This document shows positions 7,788-16,711 of a stretch of 64,000 bases of DNA, piece by piece. A program made the position numbers and the translations under genes. How positions within the stretch are numbered: the first letter of the stretch is position 1; every line of letters starts with the position of its first letter. The stretch is from NCBI RefSeq assembly GCF_009707325.1, contig NZ_CP046103.1:310001-374000 (forward strand). The letters are read 5' to 3'. This stretch comes from Pseudomonas sp. IB20. GTDB lineage: Bacteria > Pseudomonadota > Gammaproteobacteria > Pseudomonadales > Pseudomonadaceae. Under the pieces are notes generated by a model. The model was not told where the DNA came from. It saw only the letters and a program-made list of their open reading frames with translations, and did not search any database.

Positions 7788-10000
7788 CGTTTGAACAGGC
7801 CTTTAAGGGCGTCTTTCAACTGCGGGTTGACCTTGTCGAGTTTCTCTTCGAGCTTCTCGCTGAGCCTGTTGCCAGCGGCCTTGACTGCGACCTGAGTCAA
7901 GCCGTCCTTGTCCAGGCGACAGGCCTTGGCGCCCAGTTCCAGCGGGCCACGGCAGCGCAGTGGCACTTCGATGCCCTGGAAGTTGGAGCCGACCTGGCAG
8001 GCCGGGTCCGGCACGTCGCGCTTGTCGCCTTCGACGATGATGCCGACGCGGTAGTCCATGCCCAGCACGCGCAGGTCGACGTCACCGTTGCCGTTGACCG
8101 TCAGGCCCGGGATGCGCACTTTCAGGTCAGGGTTGCTGGCCACACCGTTACGCAAGGTCAGGTTGCCGCGCAGTTCCTGGAACGGCGTGTCTTTGCCTTG
8201 TGGCGTGGTGCTCAAGGTCTTGCGGTTGAGCAGGGCGATGCCGGTGCACAGTTGTTGTTCAATGTTGGCGTTGAGCAGCGCGCCGTTATTGATCACAAAG
8301 CTGGCGGTGCCGTTCAGGCTGTCGATCAGCGCCTTCTGGCTGTTACCACGGCCGTTGAGGTTGCTGTCGAGGGTGATCTGGCCTTTCACCGGCGGGGTTT
8401 GCCCCTGGGCTTGCAGGATGCGTTCAACCGGTACCTGCTTGATGCGGGTCTGCAACGCCAGCACCGGGATGTCCTGGCGCACATCGAGTGTGCCGTTGGC
8501 CTGGAAGGTGCCGTTGTAGAGGCCGCCGCTGAGGGTCTCGAGTTTGAGCTGGCCATCGATGCCGGACGCTTTGAGCGCGGCGTTCTGGATCGGCAGTTTG
8601 CTCAGGGTCAGTTCGCCAAAGGCCAGGTCGGCGTCGATATCCAAGGTGCGCAGGCGGGTCAATGGCAGCAGCTTGTCGGTGCTCCACGCGCCTTTGGTCG
8701 GTGCGTCCGGCAGGGGTGTGGTGCCACCGGCAGCCATGGCGCCGGCTTCGCTGTTCTGTACTTCGGCCTGGCGTGCGGCGGCTGCACCTTTGGCGGTTTC
8801 GGATTTGGCCGGCAGGTAGTTGTCGGCGTTGAAGCTGTCGCCTTTGAGTTGCACACGCAGCGATTGCTTGGCGAAGTCGTCCACAGCGATGCGGCCGGTA
8901 AAGGTGCTGCTGTCGAGTTTCAGGTTCAAGTCTTCCAGCGCCATGCTGGTGGGCGTGCCTTTAAGGCGGCTGACCAGCTCGACTTTACTCAGGCTGCCCG
9001 CGGCCATGGCCGGCAGCGGGTGCCCCACGCTGTCGAGGAACTTGGCCAGGTCAAACTGGGCAATGGACAGGGCACCGCTCAGTTGCGGGGTTTTGTTCAG
9101 GTCGTTGACCTTAAGTTCGCCCAAGGCGCGCAGCTGGTTGGCGGAAAGTTTCAGGTTGGTCCATTCGGCGATGTTAGCCGCCAGGTCCACCAGCAACTGG
9201 CCTTGGGTCGAGAAGGTTACGGTTTTGCCTTGCAGTGGCTCGCCGGTGGCTTCGCCGCTGAGTTTCATGTCTTCGAATTGGTAACGCTGGAGCGCGCGTT
9301 GAATGCGCAGGTTGCCGTTCAGCTCGGTCTTGACGCGCATCAGCGGCTGGTTGCTGCCCAGGAATGCGGTGAGTTTGAGCGGAATGCTCGCGCCTTCGTG
9401 CACGGCGCCGGCGCTCAACTGAATGCTTTCGGCGCTGTACTGTTTGCCGGTCTGCTCATCGTTGTATTCAACGCGGGCGTTGTTGATGGTCAGGCTGTCG
9501 ATGTCCAGGCGGATCGGTTTTGGCGGCTTTTCCGGTTCGGGCTCGGCTGGCGTTTCCACTGGCGCAGGCACCGGCGCATTGGCCGTTGTCTCGGCCACGT
9601 TCTTGCCGATGTCCTCCCAGTTGCCGTGGCCTTGTTTGTCACGGGTCAGGCGCAGGTTCAGGCCCTCGACACGCACATCGCTCATCTGCACTTCGCGGCG
9701 CAGCAGCGGCAGGACGCGCACCGACAGGCCGATCATCTGCAGGTCGGCGAACGGTTGGGTCGGGTTGGTCAGGGTCGCGACGCTGGCTTCGTGCAACTCA
9801 AGGCCCAGCCAGGGGAACAGGCTCCAACCGATATCGCCATTGAGCGTCAGCTCGATGTGGGCCTTGTCGCGGGCAATCTGGCGAATCTCGTCTTTGTAAT
9901 CGTTGGGATCGAAGAGGTGGGTCAGGGCAAAGCCCAGGGCCACAATGATCAGCAACAGCCCGAGAAGTACCAGACCCAGGATTTTGCCGAACGCTTTCAT
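7784..10000 (-). CDS. asmA: AsmA family protein
   Basis: 738 residues from the ATG at 10000, supported by AAGGA at good spacing; an in-frame start 27 bp upstream is less likely. One N-terminal membrane helix (KILGLVLLGLLLIIVALGF) anchors a long periplasmic beta-rich region. The N-terminal AsmA domain (LNGDIGWSLFPWLGLELHEASV) and a C-terminal AsmA_2 region (INNGALLNANIEQQLC...) are recognisable. AsmA proteins are bridge-like factors linked to outer-membrane lipid homeostasis. It is the first gene of the operon with mutY and yggX. Confidence 0.92.
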   Translation of the reverse strand: MKAFGKILGLVLLGLLLIIVALGFALTHLFDPNDYKDEIRQIARDKAHIELTLNGDIGWSLFPWLGLELHEASVATLTNPTQPFADLQMIGLSVRVLPLLRREVQMSDVRVEGLNLRLTRDKQGHGNWEDIGKNVAETTANAPVPAPVETPAEPEPEKPPKPIRLDIDSLTINNARVEYNDEQTGKQYSAESIQLSAGAVHEGASIPLKLTAFLGSNQPLMRVKTELNGNLRIQRALQRYQFEDMKLSGEATGEPLQGKTVTFSTQGQLLVDLAANIAEWTNLKLSANQLRALGELKVNDLNKTPQLSGALSIAQFDLAKFLDSVGHPLPAMAAGSLSKVELVSRLKGTPTSMALEDLNLKLDSSTFTGRIAVDDFAKQSLRVQLKGDSFNADNYLPAKSETAKGAAAARQAEVQNSEAGAMAAGGTTPLPDAPTKGAWSTDKLLPLTRLRTLDIDADLAFGELTLSKLPIQNAALKASGIDGQLKLETLSGGLYNGTFQANGTLDVRQDIPVLALQTRIKQVPVERILQAQGQTPPVKGQITLDSNLNGRGNSQKALIDSLNGTASFVINNGALLNANIEQQLCTGIALLNRKTLSTTPQGKDTPFQELRGNLTLRNGVASNPDLKVRIPGLTVNGNGDVDLRVLGMDYRVGIIVEGDKRDVPDPACQVGSNFQGIEVPLRCRGPLELGAKACRLDKDGLTQVAVKAAGNRLSEKLEEKLDKVNPQLKDALKGLFKR

Positions 10001-10096
10001 GGGCGAGTCCTTGTATGTCGATTTCAAAATTTAGCCGCAGAGTATAACGCCCGACGGCCTGCGTCAGTTCATGCATCGTTACATTGTATCTAGACG

Positions 10097-10117
10097 CAGC
10101 AAAATCGGATTTTGCTG
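10097..10117. promoter_or_regulatory. Perfect inverted repeat between asmA and the MFS gene
   Basis: Nine-base arms CAGCAAAAT and ATTTTGCTG are separated by CGG. There is no T-run long enough for a clear terminator. The position about 100 bp upstream of asmA and 210 bp upstream of the divergent transporter suggests an operator for an unidentified regulator. The rest of this roughly 325-bp intergenic region shows no gene; it carries a CAACAACAAC run near 10242. Confidence 0.45.
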
Positions 10118-10326
10118 TCGGGCAGATCAGGTTGCGTGAAAAAGGTGATGTCAGTTTGGTTTTTCTGTCATCCACTGGTGCTAATCTGCGCGGGTTCGTC
10201 TGTCGTCTGCGACACAGCGTCGCGCTCAAATGGAGCTTTACTCAACAACAACGGCCAACGCTCTGCGTGCAAGGTCGAGGGAGAGAGCGCCTGACGGACA
10301 CATACTAATAACTGGGGGAAACACCA

Positions 10327-11988
10327 ATGAGCACAAGCACTGCGGCTGGCAGTACTGCCGCACAGCCTGCGTTCCTGTCCAAGGAACGCATTATCGCCAA
10401 GCCGGGGTTCAACCGCTGGCTGGTTCCACCGGCCGCCCTGGCCATCCACCTGTGCATCGGCATGGCCTACGGGTTCTCGGTGTTTTGGTTGCCACTGTCC
10501 AAAGCGCTGGGTATCACCGCACCGGTTGCCTGCGCGCCGGACATGAGCTTCATCGCACAAGTCTTCTCGTCGCAATGCGACTGGCCCATCTCCATGCTGG
10601 GCTGGATCTACACCCTGTTCTTTATCTTCCTGGGCTGCTCGGCAGCGATCTGGGGCGGCTGGCTGGAACACGCCGGGCCACGTAAAGCCGGCGTTGTATC
10701 GGCCTTGTGCTGGTGCGGCGGCCTGTTGATCTCGGCGTTGGGCATCTATACTCACCAGATCTGGCTGATGTGGATCGGCTCCGGGGTCATTGGCGGCATC
10801 GGCCTGGGCCTGGGCTATATCTCGCCCGTGTCGACCCTGATCAAGTGGTTCCCGGACAAACGCGGCATGGCCACCGGCATGGCGATCATGGGCTTCGGCG
10901 GCGGCGCGATGGTCGGTGCACCGTTGGCCGCAGCGCTGATGGGCCACTTCGCTTCGCCAACCAGCGTGGGCGTGTGGCAGAGCTTCGTGGTCATGGCCGC
11001 GATCTACTTCGTGTTCATGATCGGTGGCGCATTGTCGTACCGCGTTCCGCCGACCGGCTGGAAGCCTGAGGGCTGGACCGCGCCGGCGAAAAAAGCCAGT
11101 AATGCGATGATCACTCACCGTCACGTGCACGTGAACGTGGCGTGGAAAACCCCGCAATTTCGCCTGGTGTGGCTGGTGCTGTGCCTGAACGTGTCTGCCG
11201 GTATCGGCATCCTCGGCATGGCTTCGCCGCTGCTGCAGGAAGTGTTTGGTGGCAAGTTGCTGGGTGTTGATGTGCCGTTCGGCCAACTGGATGCTGGGCA
11301 GCTTGCGTCTATAGCCGCCATCGCCGCGGGCTTCACCGGTTTGTTGAGCCTGTTCAACATCGGTGGCCGGTTCTTCTGGGCGTCGTTCTCCGACTACCTG
11401 GGGCGTAAAAACACCTACTTTGTGTTCTTCGCGCTGGGTTTTGCCCTGTACGCGCTGATCCCGAACCTGGGGCATCTGGGCAACGTAGCGCTGTTTGTGG
11501 CGGCGTTCTGCATCATCCTGTCGATGTACGGCGGTGGTTTCGCGACTGTCCCGGCTTACCTGGCCGACCTGTTCGGCACCCAGATGGTTGGCGCGATCCA
11601 CGGTCGCCTGTTGACCGCATGGGCAGCGGCGGGCGTGTTGGGCCCGGTGCTGGTGAACTACCTGCGTGAGTATCAGCTGAGCATCGGCGTTGAACGTGCG
11701 GCGGCCTACGACATCACCTTGTACATCCTCGCCGGCCTGCTGGTGCTGGGCTTCATCTGCAACCTGCTGGTACGCCCGGTGGCTGACAAGTACTTCATGA
11801 CCGACGCCGAACTGGCTGCCGAACAGGCGCTGGGCCATGACAAAGGGGCGGATGCTTCCACCTCGCTGGAATGGAAAGCGGCTTCCGGCACGGTGCCATT
11901 GGCGATTGCCGCCTGGCTGGTGGTGGGTATTCCGTTGGCGTGGGGTGTGTGGGTGACCCTGCAGAAGACGGCGGTATTGTTCCACTAA
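10327..11988 (+). CDS. MFS transporter, OFA (oxalate/formate antiporter) family
   Basis: 553 residues, long for an MFS protein. A long N-terminus leads into the first helix (LAIHLCIGMAYGFSVFWLPLSKAL). MFS loop motifs are seen (GGWLEHAGPRKAG; WFPDKRGMATGMAIMGFGGGAM). A large extracellular insertion with the paired Cys of CAPDM and SQCDW lies between helices 1 and 2. A central loop (about 235-275) and final helices near 520-550 complete it. OFA members exchange carboxylates, and the substrate here is unknown. The gene is monocistronic, and its last 29 bases are part of an exact 166-bp tandem duplication. Confidence 0.85.
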   Translation: MSTSTAAGSTAAQPAFLSKERIIAKPGFNRWLVPPAALAIHLCIGMAYGFSVFWLPLSKALGITAPVACAPDMSFIAQVFSSQCDWPISMLGWIYTLFFIFLGCSAAIWGGWLEHAGPRKAGVVSALCWCGGLLISALGIYTHQIWLMWIGSGVIGGIGLGLGYISPVSTLIKWFPDKRGMATGMAIMGFGGGAMVGAPLAAALMGHFASPTSVGVWQSFVVMAAIYFVFMIGGALSYRVPPTGWKPEGWTAPAKKASNAMITHRHVHVNVAWKTPQFRLVWLVLCLNVSAGIGILGMASPLLQEVFGGKLLGVDVPFGQLDAGQLASIAAIAAGFTGLLSLFNIGGRFFWASFSDYLGRKNTYFVFFALGFALYALIPNLGHLGNVALFVAAFCIILSMYGGGFATVPAYLADLFGTQMVGAIHGRLLTAWAAAGVLGPVLVNYLREYQLSIGVERAAAYDITLYILAGLLVLGFICNLLVRPVADKYFMTDAELAAEQALGHDKGADASTSLEWKAASGTVPLAIAAWLVVGIPLAWGVWVTLQKTAVLFH

Positions 11989-12291
11989 CACCGCGTAACC
12001 CCTTGTGGGCACGGTTTCTGTGGGAGCCGGACTCATGTGGGAGCTGGCTTGTGTGGGAGCCAGCTCCCACACTTGATCTTCACCCATCTGAAGATATCGG
12101 GTCGGCGCACCATTCTGGAGCGCCTTGCAGAAGACGGCGGTATTGTTCCACTAACACCGCGTAACCCCTTGTGGGCACGGTTTCTGTGGGAGCCGGACTC
12201 ATGTGGGAGCTGGCTTGTGTGGGAGCCAGCTCCCACACTTGATCTTCACCCATCTGAAGATATCGGGTCGGCGCACCATTCTGGAGCGCCT
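11960..12291. repeat. Exact tandem duplication, 2 x 166 bp, including REP sequence
   Basis: Bases 11960-12125 are repeated without a visible mismatch at 12126-12291. Each unit contains the last 29 bases of the MFS gene with its stop, REP-like arms (gtgggagccggactc, gtgggagctggcttg, gccagctcccac) and the run to ggagcgcct. It fills most of the intergenic region before hisB; no further gene is seen there. Confidence 0.9.
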
Positions 12292-12368
12292 GCTTGTACA
12301 CACATGTCTATCGCCGACACTCCATCAGTCTTATCCCCTTCGATGTTTCTGTTTAGCGCCCGCGCCCC

Positions 12369-12374
12369 TATAAT
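12369..12374 (+). promoter_or_regulatory. Probable -10 element of the his operon promoter
   Basis: A perfect TATAAT lies about 40 bp upstream of the hisB start, with only a poor -35 (TTTCTG at 12346, 17 bp upstream). It is the only good sigma70-type element between the duplicated repeat and hisB. Confidence 0.5.
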
Positions 12375-12412
12375 GGCCGCCTTTTTCGCCCAATGATTTT
12401 GCGGAGTTGGTG

Positions 12413-13006
12413 ATGGCCGAACGTAAGGCGTCCGTCGAGCGCGACACTCTGGAAACCCAGATCAAAGCCTCGATCAACCTGGATGGCACCGGAAAGGCCC
12501 GATTTGATATCGGTGTACCTTTTCTTGAGCACATGCTGGACCAGATCGCCCGCCATGGGCTGATCGACCTGGATATCGTCAGCAAGGGCGACCTGCATAT
12601 CGACGACCACCACACGGTGGAAGACGTCGGTATCACGTTGGGCCAGGCATTTGCCAAAGCCATCGGTGACAAAAAAGGCATCCGTCGCTACGGCCACGCC
12701 TATGTTCCGCTGGATGAAGCGCTGTCGCGCGTAGTCATCGACTTCTCCGGCCGCCCAGGCCTGCAGATGCATGTGCCCTACACCCGCGCCACCGTGGGCG
12801 GCTTCGATGTCGACCTGTTCCAGGAATTTTTCCAGGGCTTCGTCAACCACGCACTTGTCAGCCTGCACATCGACAACCTGCGCGGCACCAACACCCACCA
12901 CCAGATCGAAACCGTGTTCAAGGCTTTCGGCCGCGCGCTGCGCATGGCGGTGGAGCTGGATGACCGCATGGCCGGGCAAATGCCTTCGACCAAGGGCGTT
13001 CTGTAA
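12413..13006 (+). CDS. hisB: Imidazoleglycerol-phosphate dehydratase HisB
   Basis: 197 residues. It dehydrates imidazole glycerol phosphate to imidazole acetol phosphate in histidine synthesis. It has the metal-binding histidine motifs ([29 protein letters not shown]). It is monofunctional, without the histidinol-phosphatase domain found in E. coli. The ATG at 12413 is preceded by GCGGAGTT. It begins the hisB-hisH-DUF2164-hisA-hisF cluster, and its TAA overlaps the hisH ATG by one base. Confidence 0.97.
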   Translation: MAERKASVERDTLETQIKASINLDGTGKARFDIGVPFLEHMLDQIARHGLIDLDIVSKGDLHIDDHHTVEDVGITLGQAFAKAIGDKKGIRRYGHAYVPLDEALSRVVIDFSGRPGLQMHVPYTRATVGGFDVDLFQEFFQGFVNHALVSLHIDNLRGTNTHHQIETVFKAFGRALRMAVELDDRMAGQMPSTKGVL

Positions 13007-13644
13007 TGCAGACGGTCGCGGTTATCGATTACGGCATGGGTAACCTGCACTCGGTGGCCAAGGCCCTCGAACACGTAGGCGCTGGCAAGGTGCTGATCAC
13101 CAGCGATGCCAATGTGATTCGCGAAGCCGACCGGGTCGTATTTCCCGGTGTGGGCGCGATTCGCGATTGCATGGCTGAGATCCGCCGCCTGGGCTTTGAC
13201 AGCCTGGTGCGTGAAGTCAGCCAGGACCGGCCGTTCCTCGGCATCTGTGTGGGCATGCAAGCTTTGCTCGACAGCAGTGAAGAGAACGACGGCGTCGACT
13301 GCATCGGCCTGTTCCCAGGCCAGGTGAAGTTCTTCGGTAAAGGCCTGCACGAAGACGGCGAACACCTGAAAGTCCCGCATATGGGCTGGAACGAAGTTCG
13401 CCAGGCCGTGGATCACCCGTTGTGGCACGAAGTGCCAGACATGGCGCGTTTCTACTTCGTGCACAGCTACTACATCGCCGCCGGTAACCCGCGCCAGGTG
13501 GTGGGTGGCGGGCACTACGGCGTCGACTTCGCCGCAGCGCTGGCCGAAGGTTCGCGTTTTGCCGTGCAATTCCACCCGGAGAAGAGCCATACCCATGGCC
13601 TGCAATTGTTGCAGAACTTCGCCGCGTGGGATGGTCGCTGGTAA
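13006..13644 (+). CDS. hisH: Imidazole glycerol phosphate synthase glutaminase subunit HisH
   Basis: 212 residues, class I glutamine amidotransferase. The nucleophile is Cys81 in LGICVGMQ, and the His/Glu of the triad lie in VQFHPEKSH near residue 193. It releases ammonia from glutamine and channels it to HisF. The start overlaps the hisB stop (TAATG). The next gene begins at the base immediately after its stop. Confidence 0.97.
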   Translation: MQTVAVIDYGMGNLHSVAKALEHVGAGKVLITSDANVIREADRVVFPGVGAIRDCMAEIRRLGFDSLVREVSQDRPFLGICVGMQALLDSSEENDGVDCIGLFPGQVKFFGKGLHEDGEHLKVPHMGWNEVRQAVDHPLWHEVPDMARFYFVHSYYIAAGNPRQVVGGGHYGVDFAAALAEGSRFAVQFHPEKSHTHGLQLLQNFAAWDGRW

Positions 13645-13902
13645 ATGGCCAAGAAGCCGAAAGTGCCGGTCTTGAACCTCACGCCCGAACAGGAGGGTGA
13701 GGCTACCCTCACGATCAAGCGCTTCATGGAAGACCGCTTCGAGCTCAAGCTGGGCTCGTTCGAGGTCGCCGAGCTTCTTGAGTTGTTCACCACCGAAGTG
13801 GCGCCGCATTATTACAACAGGGCGATTTTCGACACGCAGACGCTCCTTAAAGAAAGGTTCGAAAGCATCGAAAGCGACTTGTGGTCGCTTGAGAAACCCT
13901 GA
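13645..13902 (+). CDS. DUF2164 family protein
   Basis: 85 residues, starting directly after the hisH stop with no intergenic base. The sequence MAKKPKVPVLNLTPEQEGEATLTI, then DRFELKLGSFEVAELLELF and HYYNRAIFDTQ, fits the small DUF2164 family found inside Pseudomonas his clusters. No catalytic motif or membrane segment is visible and its role is unknown. Conserved placement between hisH and hisA hints at a link to the operon but proves nothing. Confidence 0.85.
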   Translation: MAKKPKVPVLNLTPEQEGEATLTIKRFMEDRFELKLGSFEVAELLELFTTEVAPHYYNRAIFDTQTLLKERFESIESDLWSLEKP

Positions 13903-13916
13903 TTTCCCAAGCATTG

Positions 13917-13995
13917 CTGAATATCGAATAAGGTTTGCCAGATGCTGATTATCCCACTGAATATCGAATAAGGTTTGCCAGATGCTGATTATCCC
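13917..13995 (+). repeat. 39-bp direct repeat duplicating the hisA start region
   Basis: Bases 13917-13955 recur at 13957-13995 (period 40). Each copy carries the leader ctgaatatcgaataaggt, ATG and the first 14 bases of hisA. The first copy opens a decoy reading frame, Met-Leu-Ile-Ile-Pro-Leu-Asn-Ile-Glu-stop, which ends just before the real hisA start. Confidence 0.92.
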
Positions 13996-14719
13996 CGCTA
14001 TCGATCTCAAGGACGGCGCTTGTGTACGCCTGCGCCAAGGCCGCATGGAAGATTCCACCGTGTTCTCCGACGACCCGGTGAGCATGGCTGCCAAATGGGT
14101 AGAAGGTGGCTGCCGTCGTCTGCATCTGGTGGACTTGAACGGCGCCTTCGAAGGCCAGCCGGTGAATGGTGAGGTGGTTACCGCCATCGCCAAGCGCTAC
14201 CCGAACCTGCCGATCCAGATCGGCGGCGGTATTCGCTCCTTGGAAACCATCGAGCACTACGTCAAAGCCGGCGTGAGCTACGTAATCATCGGCACCAAAG
14301 CCGTTAAAGACCCAGCCTTCGTTGCTGAAGCCTGCCGCGCGTTCCCGGGCAAGGTGATCGTGGGCCTGGACGCCAAAGACGGTTTTGTCGCCACCGACGG
14401 CTGGGCTGAAATCAGCACCGTGCAGGTGATCGACCTGGCCAAGCAGTTCGAAGCTGACGGTGTGTCCGCCATCGTTTATACCGACATCGCCAAAGACGGC
14501 ATGATGCAGGGCTGCAACGTACCGTTCACCGCTGCTTTGGCTGCGGCTACCAAGATCCCGGTGATCGCTTCCGGTGGTATCCACAACCTGGGCGACATCA
14601 AGTCGCTGCTGGACGCCAAGGCGCCTGGCATCATCGGCGCCATCACTGGCCGCGCGATCTACGAAGGTACCTTGGACGTCGCCGAAGCCCAGGCTTACTG
14701 CGACGCCTACAACGGCTGA
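13982..14719 (+). CDS. hisA: Phosphoribosylformimino-5-aminoimidazole carboxamide ribotide isomerase HisA
   Basis: 245 residues, beta/alpha barrel. The catalytic Asp8 lies in [10 protein letters not shown] and the second Asp in VGLDAKDG. Phosphate-binding loops IGGGIRS and IASGGIHN are visible. It performs the Amadori rearrangement of ProFAR. The second copy of the 40-bp duplication supplies its start. Its last 47 bases are part of a second duplication that repeats the hisA/hisF junction. Confidence 0.97.
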
Positions 14720-14821
14720 GGACTGACCATGGCGCTGGCCAAACGATCTGGACGTCGCCGAAGCCCAGGCTTACTGCGACGCCTACAACGGCTGAGGACT
14801 GACCATGGCGCTGGCCAAACG
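14673..14821 (+). repeat. 73-bp direct repeat of the hisA/hisF junction
   Basis: Bases 14673-14745 recur at 14749-14821, separated by atc. Each copy contains the end of hisA with its TGA, the GAGGACTGACC ribosome-binding region and the first codons of hisF. The first copy's ATG (14729) is out of frame with hisF (period 76) and opens a 53-codon frame ending at 14890. Confidence 0.92.
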
Positions 14822-15575
14822 CATCATCCCTTGCCTGGACGTCGACAACGGTCGCGTGGTCAAGGGCGTCAAGTTCGAGAACATCCGTGACGCCGGCGAC
14901 CCGGTGGAAATCGCGCGTCGCTACGATGAGCAAGGTGCTGACGAGATTACCTTTCTCGACATCACCGCCAGCGTCGACGGCCGCGACACCACGCTGCATA
15001 CCGTGGAACGCATGGCCAGCCAGGTGTTTATCCCGCTGACCGTGGGCGGCGGCGTGCGTACCGTGCAAGACATCCGCAACCTGCTCAATGCCGGCGCGGA
15101 CAAGGTCTCGATCAATACCGCGGCGGTATTCAACCCGGAGTTTGTCGGCGAAGCCGCGCAGCACTTCGGCTCGCAATGCATCGTGGTCGCCATCGACGCC
15201 AAAAAAGTCTCCGGCCCGGGTGAAACACCGCGCTGGGAGATCTTCACTCACGGCGGCCGCAAGCCCACCGGGCTGGACGCGGTGGAGTGGGCGATGAAGA
15301 TGGAAGGCCTGGGCGCCGGTGAAATCCTGCTGACCAGCATGGACCAGGACGGCATGAAAAACGGCTTCGACCTCGGCGTCACCCGCGCCATCAGCGATGC
15401 GCTGGGCATTCCGGTGATTGCCTCCGGCGGCGTCGGCAACCTGCAGCACCTGGCCGACGGCGTGATCGAAGGCCACGCCAGCGCCGTGCTGGCGGCGAGT
15501 ATTTTCCACTTTGGCGAATACACCGTTCCCGAGGCCAAGGCCTACATGGCGGCGCGCGGTATCGTCGTTCGCTAA
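14805..15575 (+). CDS. hisF: Imidazole glycerol phosphate synthase cyclase subunit HisF
   Basis: 256 residues, beta/alpha barrel. The catalytic Asp pair is visible in [15 protein letters not shown] (Asp11) and VAIDAKK. It combines PRFAR with ammonia from HisH to give IGP and AICAR. Phosphate loops TVGGGVRT and IASGGVGN are present. The start at 14805 is the second copy of a duplicated start region; only this copy is in frame with the full enzyme. Confidence 0.97.
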   Translation: MALAKRIIPCLDVDNGRVVKGVKFENIRDAGDPVEIARRYDEQGADEITFLDITASVDGRDTTLHTVERMASQVFIPLTVGGGVRTVQDIRNLLNAGADKVSINTAAVFNPEFVGEAAQHFGSQCIVVAIDAKKVSGPGETPRWEIFTHGGRKPTGLDAVEWAMKMEGLGAGEILLTSMDQDGMKNGFDLGVTRAISDALGIPVIASGGVGNLQHLADGVIEGHASAVLAASIFHFGEYTVPEAKAYMAARGIVVR

Positions 15576-15641
15576 ACGCTACTGGACACCATGGCAGGCG
15601 CGCGGCACTCTTTGCGCTTGCCATGGATTCCGGTAGCCTTC

Positions 15642-16397
15642 ATGTTCAAGACCTTGTTGCTCGCCCTCGCCAGTACCTCCGTGCTTATGGCCGGTGCTGC
15701 CCACGCCGAAGAACCGTCTGACGCCGCCCTGGTGTTGCTGACGGAAAACTTTCCGCCTTACAACATGGCGAAAAACGGCAAAAATTTCGCCAAGGACGAG
15801 AACATCGAAGGCATCGCCGTGGACATCGTCCGCGAGACTTTCAAGCGTGCCGGCATTTCCTACAACCTGACCCTGCGGTTTCCTTGGGAGCGAATCTACA
15901 AACTCGCCCTGGAAAAACCCGGTTACGGCGTATTCGTGATGGCGCGCCTGCCGGATCGCGAAGCCTTGTTCAAATGGGTCGGCCCTATCGGCCCTGATGA
16001 TTGGGTGTTGTTGGCCAAGGCCGACAGCAAGATAGAGCTGTCGGACCTTGAGCATGCCCGTCGTTACAAGATTGGTGCCTACAAGGGCGACGCCATTGCC
16101 CAGACCCTGGAAAAACAGGGCCTCAACCCGTTGGTGGTGCTGCGCGACCAAGACAACGCGCAAAAGCTCATGGATGGCCAGATCGACCTGTGGGCCACCG
16201 GCGATCCTGCCGGGCGTTACCTGGCGCGCCAGGTCGGCGTAACGGGGCTCAAGACCGTGTTGCGCTTCAACAGCGCCCAGCTCTACCTCGCGCTGAACAA
16301 AGACGTGCCGGATGACGTGGTGACCAAACTCCAAGCGGCACTCGATCAGTTACGGGGCGAGGGTGTCCTCGAACAGATCATAGCCCGCTATCTCTAG
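15642..16397 (+). CDS. Periplasmic substrate-binding protein, SBP_bac_3-like
   Basis: 251 residues from the ATG at 15642; this start gives a clean Sec signal peptide (MFKTLLLALASTSVLMAGAAHA), whereas the in-frame ATG at 15591 adds an unsuited N-terminus. The body (LLTENFPPYNMAKNG..., GIAVDIVRETFKRAGISYNL, GVFVMARLPDREALFKWVGPI) matches the amino-acid-type extracellular solute-binding fold. No ABC permease or ATPase lies nearby, so its partner and ligand are unknown. Its 3' end overlaps a convergent frameshifted gene by about 48 bp. Confidence 0.8.
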   Translation: MFKTLLLALASTSVLMAGAAHAEEPSDAALVLLTENFPPYNMAKNGKNFAKDENIEGIAVDIVRETFKRAGISYNLTLRFPWERIYKLALEKPGYGVFVMARLPDREALFKWVGPIGPDDWVLLAKADSKIELSDLEHARRYKIGAYKGDAIAQTLEKQGLNPLVVLRDQDNAQKLMDGQIDLWATGDPAGRYLARQVGVTGLKTVLRFNSAQLYLALNKDVPDDVVTKLQAALDQLRGEGVLEQIIARYL

Positions 16398-16648
16398 TGT
16401 GGGCTGTGCTTCAAGGGGGTCTACTCCAGGCGCTTTCTCAGGCAGTGGCTCCACGCTGGGGTACTGGCTCATGTACACGTGCTCGCCGCTGTTGTAGCTC
16501 ACAGTGTCTGATACCTGGCTGTCATCCAGGCGTAGCAGGCGGTATAAAGGCCGACGTCTTTATGCGCGCCTGATCCCTTATCGCTCCAGAGCGGAAGAAA
16601 CTCGCTGGTAAAGTTGATGAGCAGGTCGTTGAATTGCAGAGGCTTCAT
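16350..16648 (-). pseudogene. Small conserved-looking gene broken by a one-base frameshift
   Basis: From the ATG at 16648 (GGAG ribosome-binding site) the frame reads MKPLQFNDLLINFTSEFLPL and on through WSDKGSGAHKDVGLY, then runs out of phase and stops after 49 codons. In the adjacent frame, reading resumes at once as YRLLRLDDSQVSDTVSYNSG and HVYMSQYPSVEPLPEK to a TAA at 16350. Adding one base near 16543 (TATAC read as TATTAC) would give a 99-residue acidic protein. The function is unknown. It is either a real pseudogene or a sequencing error. The remaining bases up to 16711 show nothing else. Confidence 0.6.
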
Positions 16649-16711
16649 TGGAGGCTCTCCAGTTGATAGGAGTATCAACTATCGAAGAGCGAGCGCATTG
16701 CCGAGCTGTAT

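Noticed and set aside
7766..10093. 775-codon open frame on the plus strand opposite asmA
   Set aside because: It lies antisense to a convincing AsmA family gene that overlaps mutY in an operon. Its composition (Gln/Val/Ala/Gly-rich, no motif) is what GC-rich third positions produce on the opposite strand.
10250..10275. Possible sigma54 promoter (cggccaacgctctgc) before the OFA transporter
   Set aside because: Only the GG and GC spacing and one T fit. The -24 and -12 boxes are otherwise wrong, so this is likely chance.
11960..12291. Tandem duplication as a transposon target-site or insertion footprint
   Set aside because: No transposase, no terminal inverted repeats bounding the unit, and length far above any target-site duplication.
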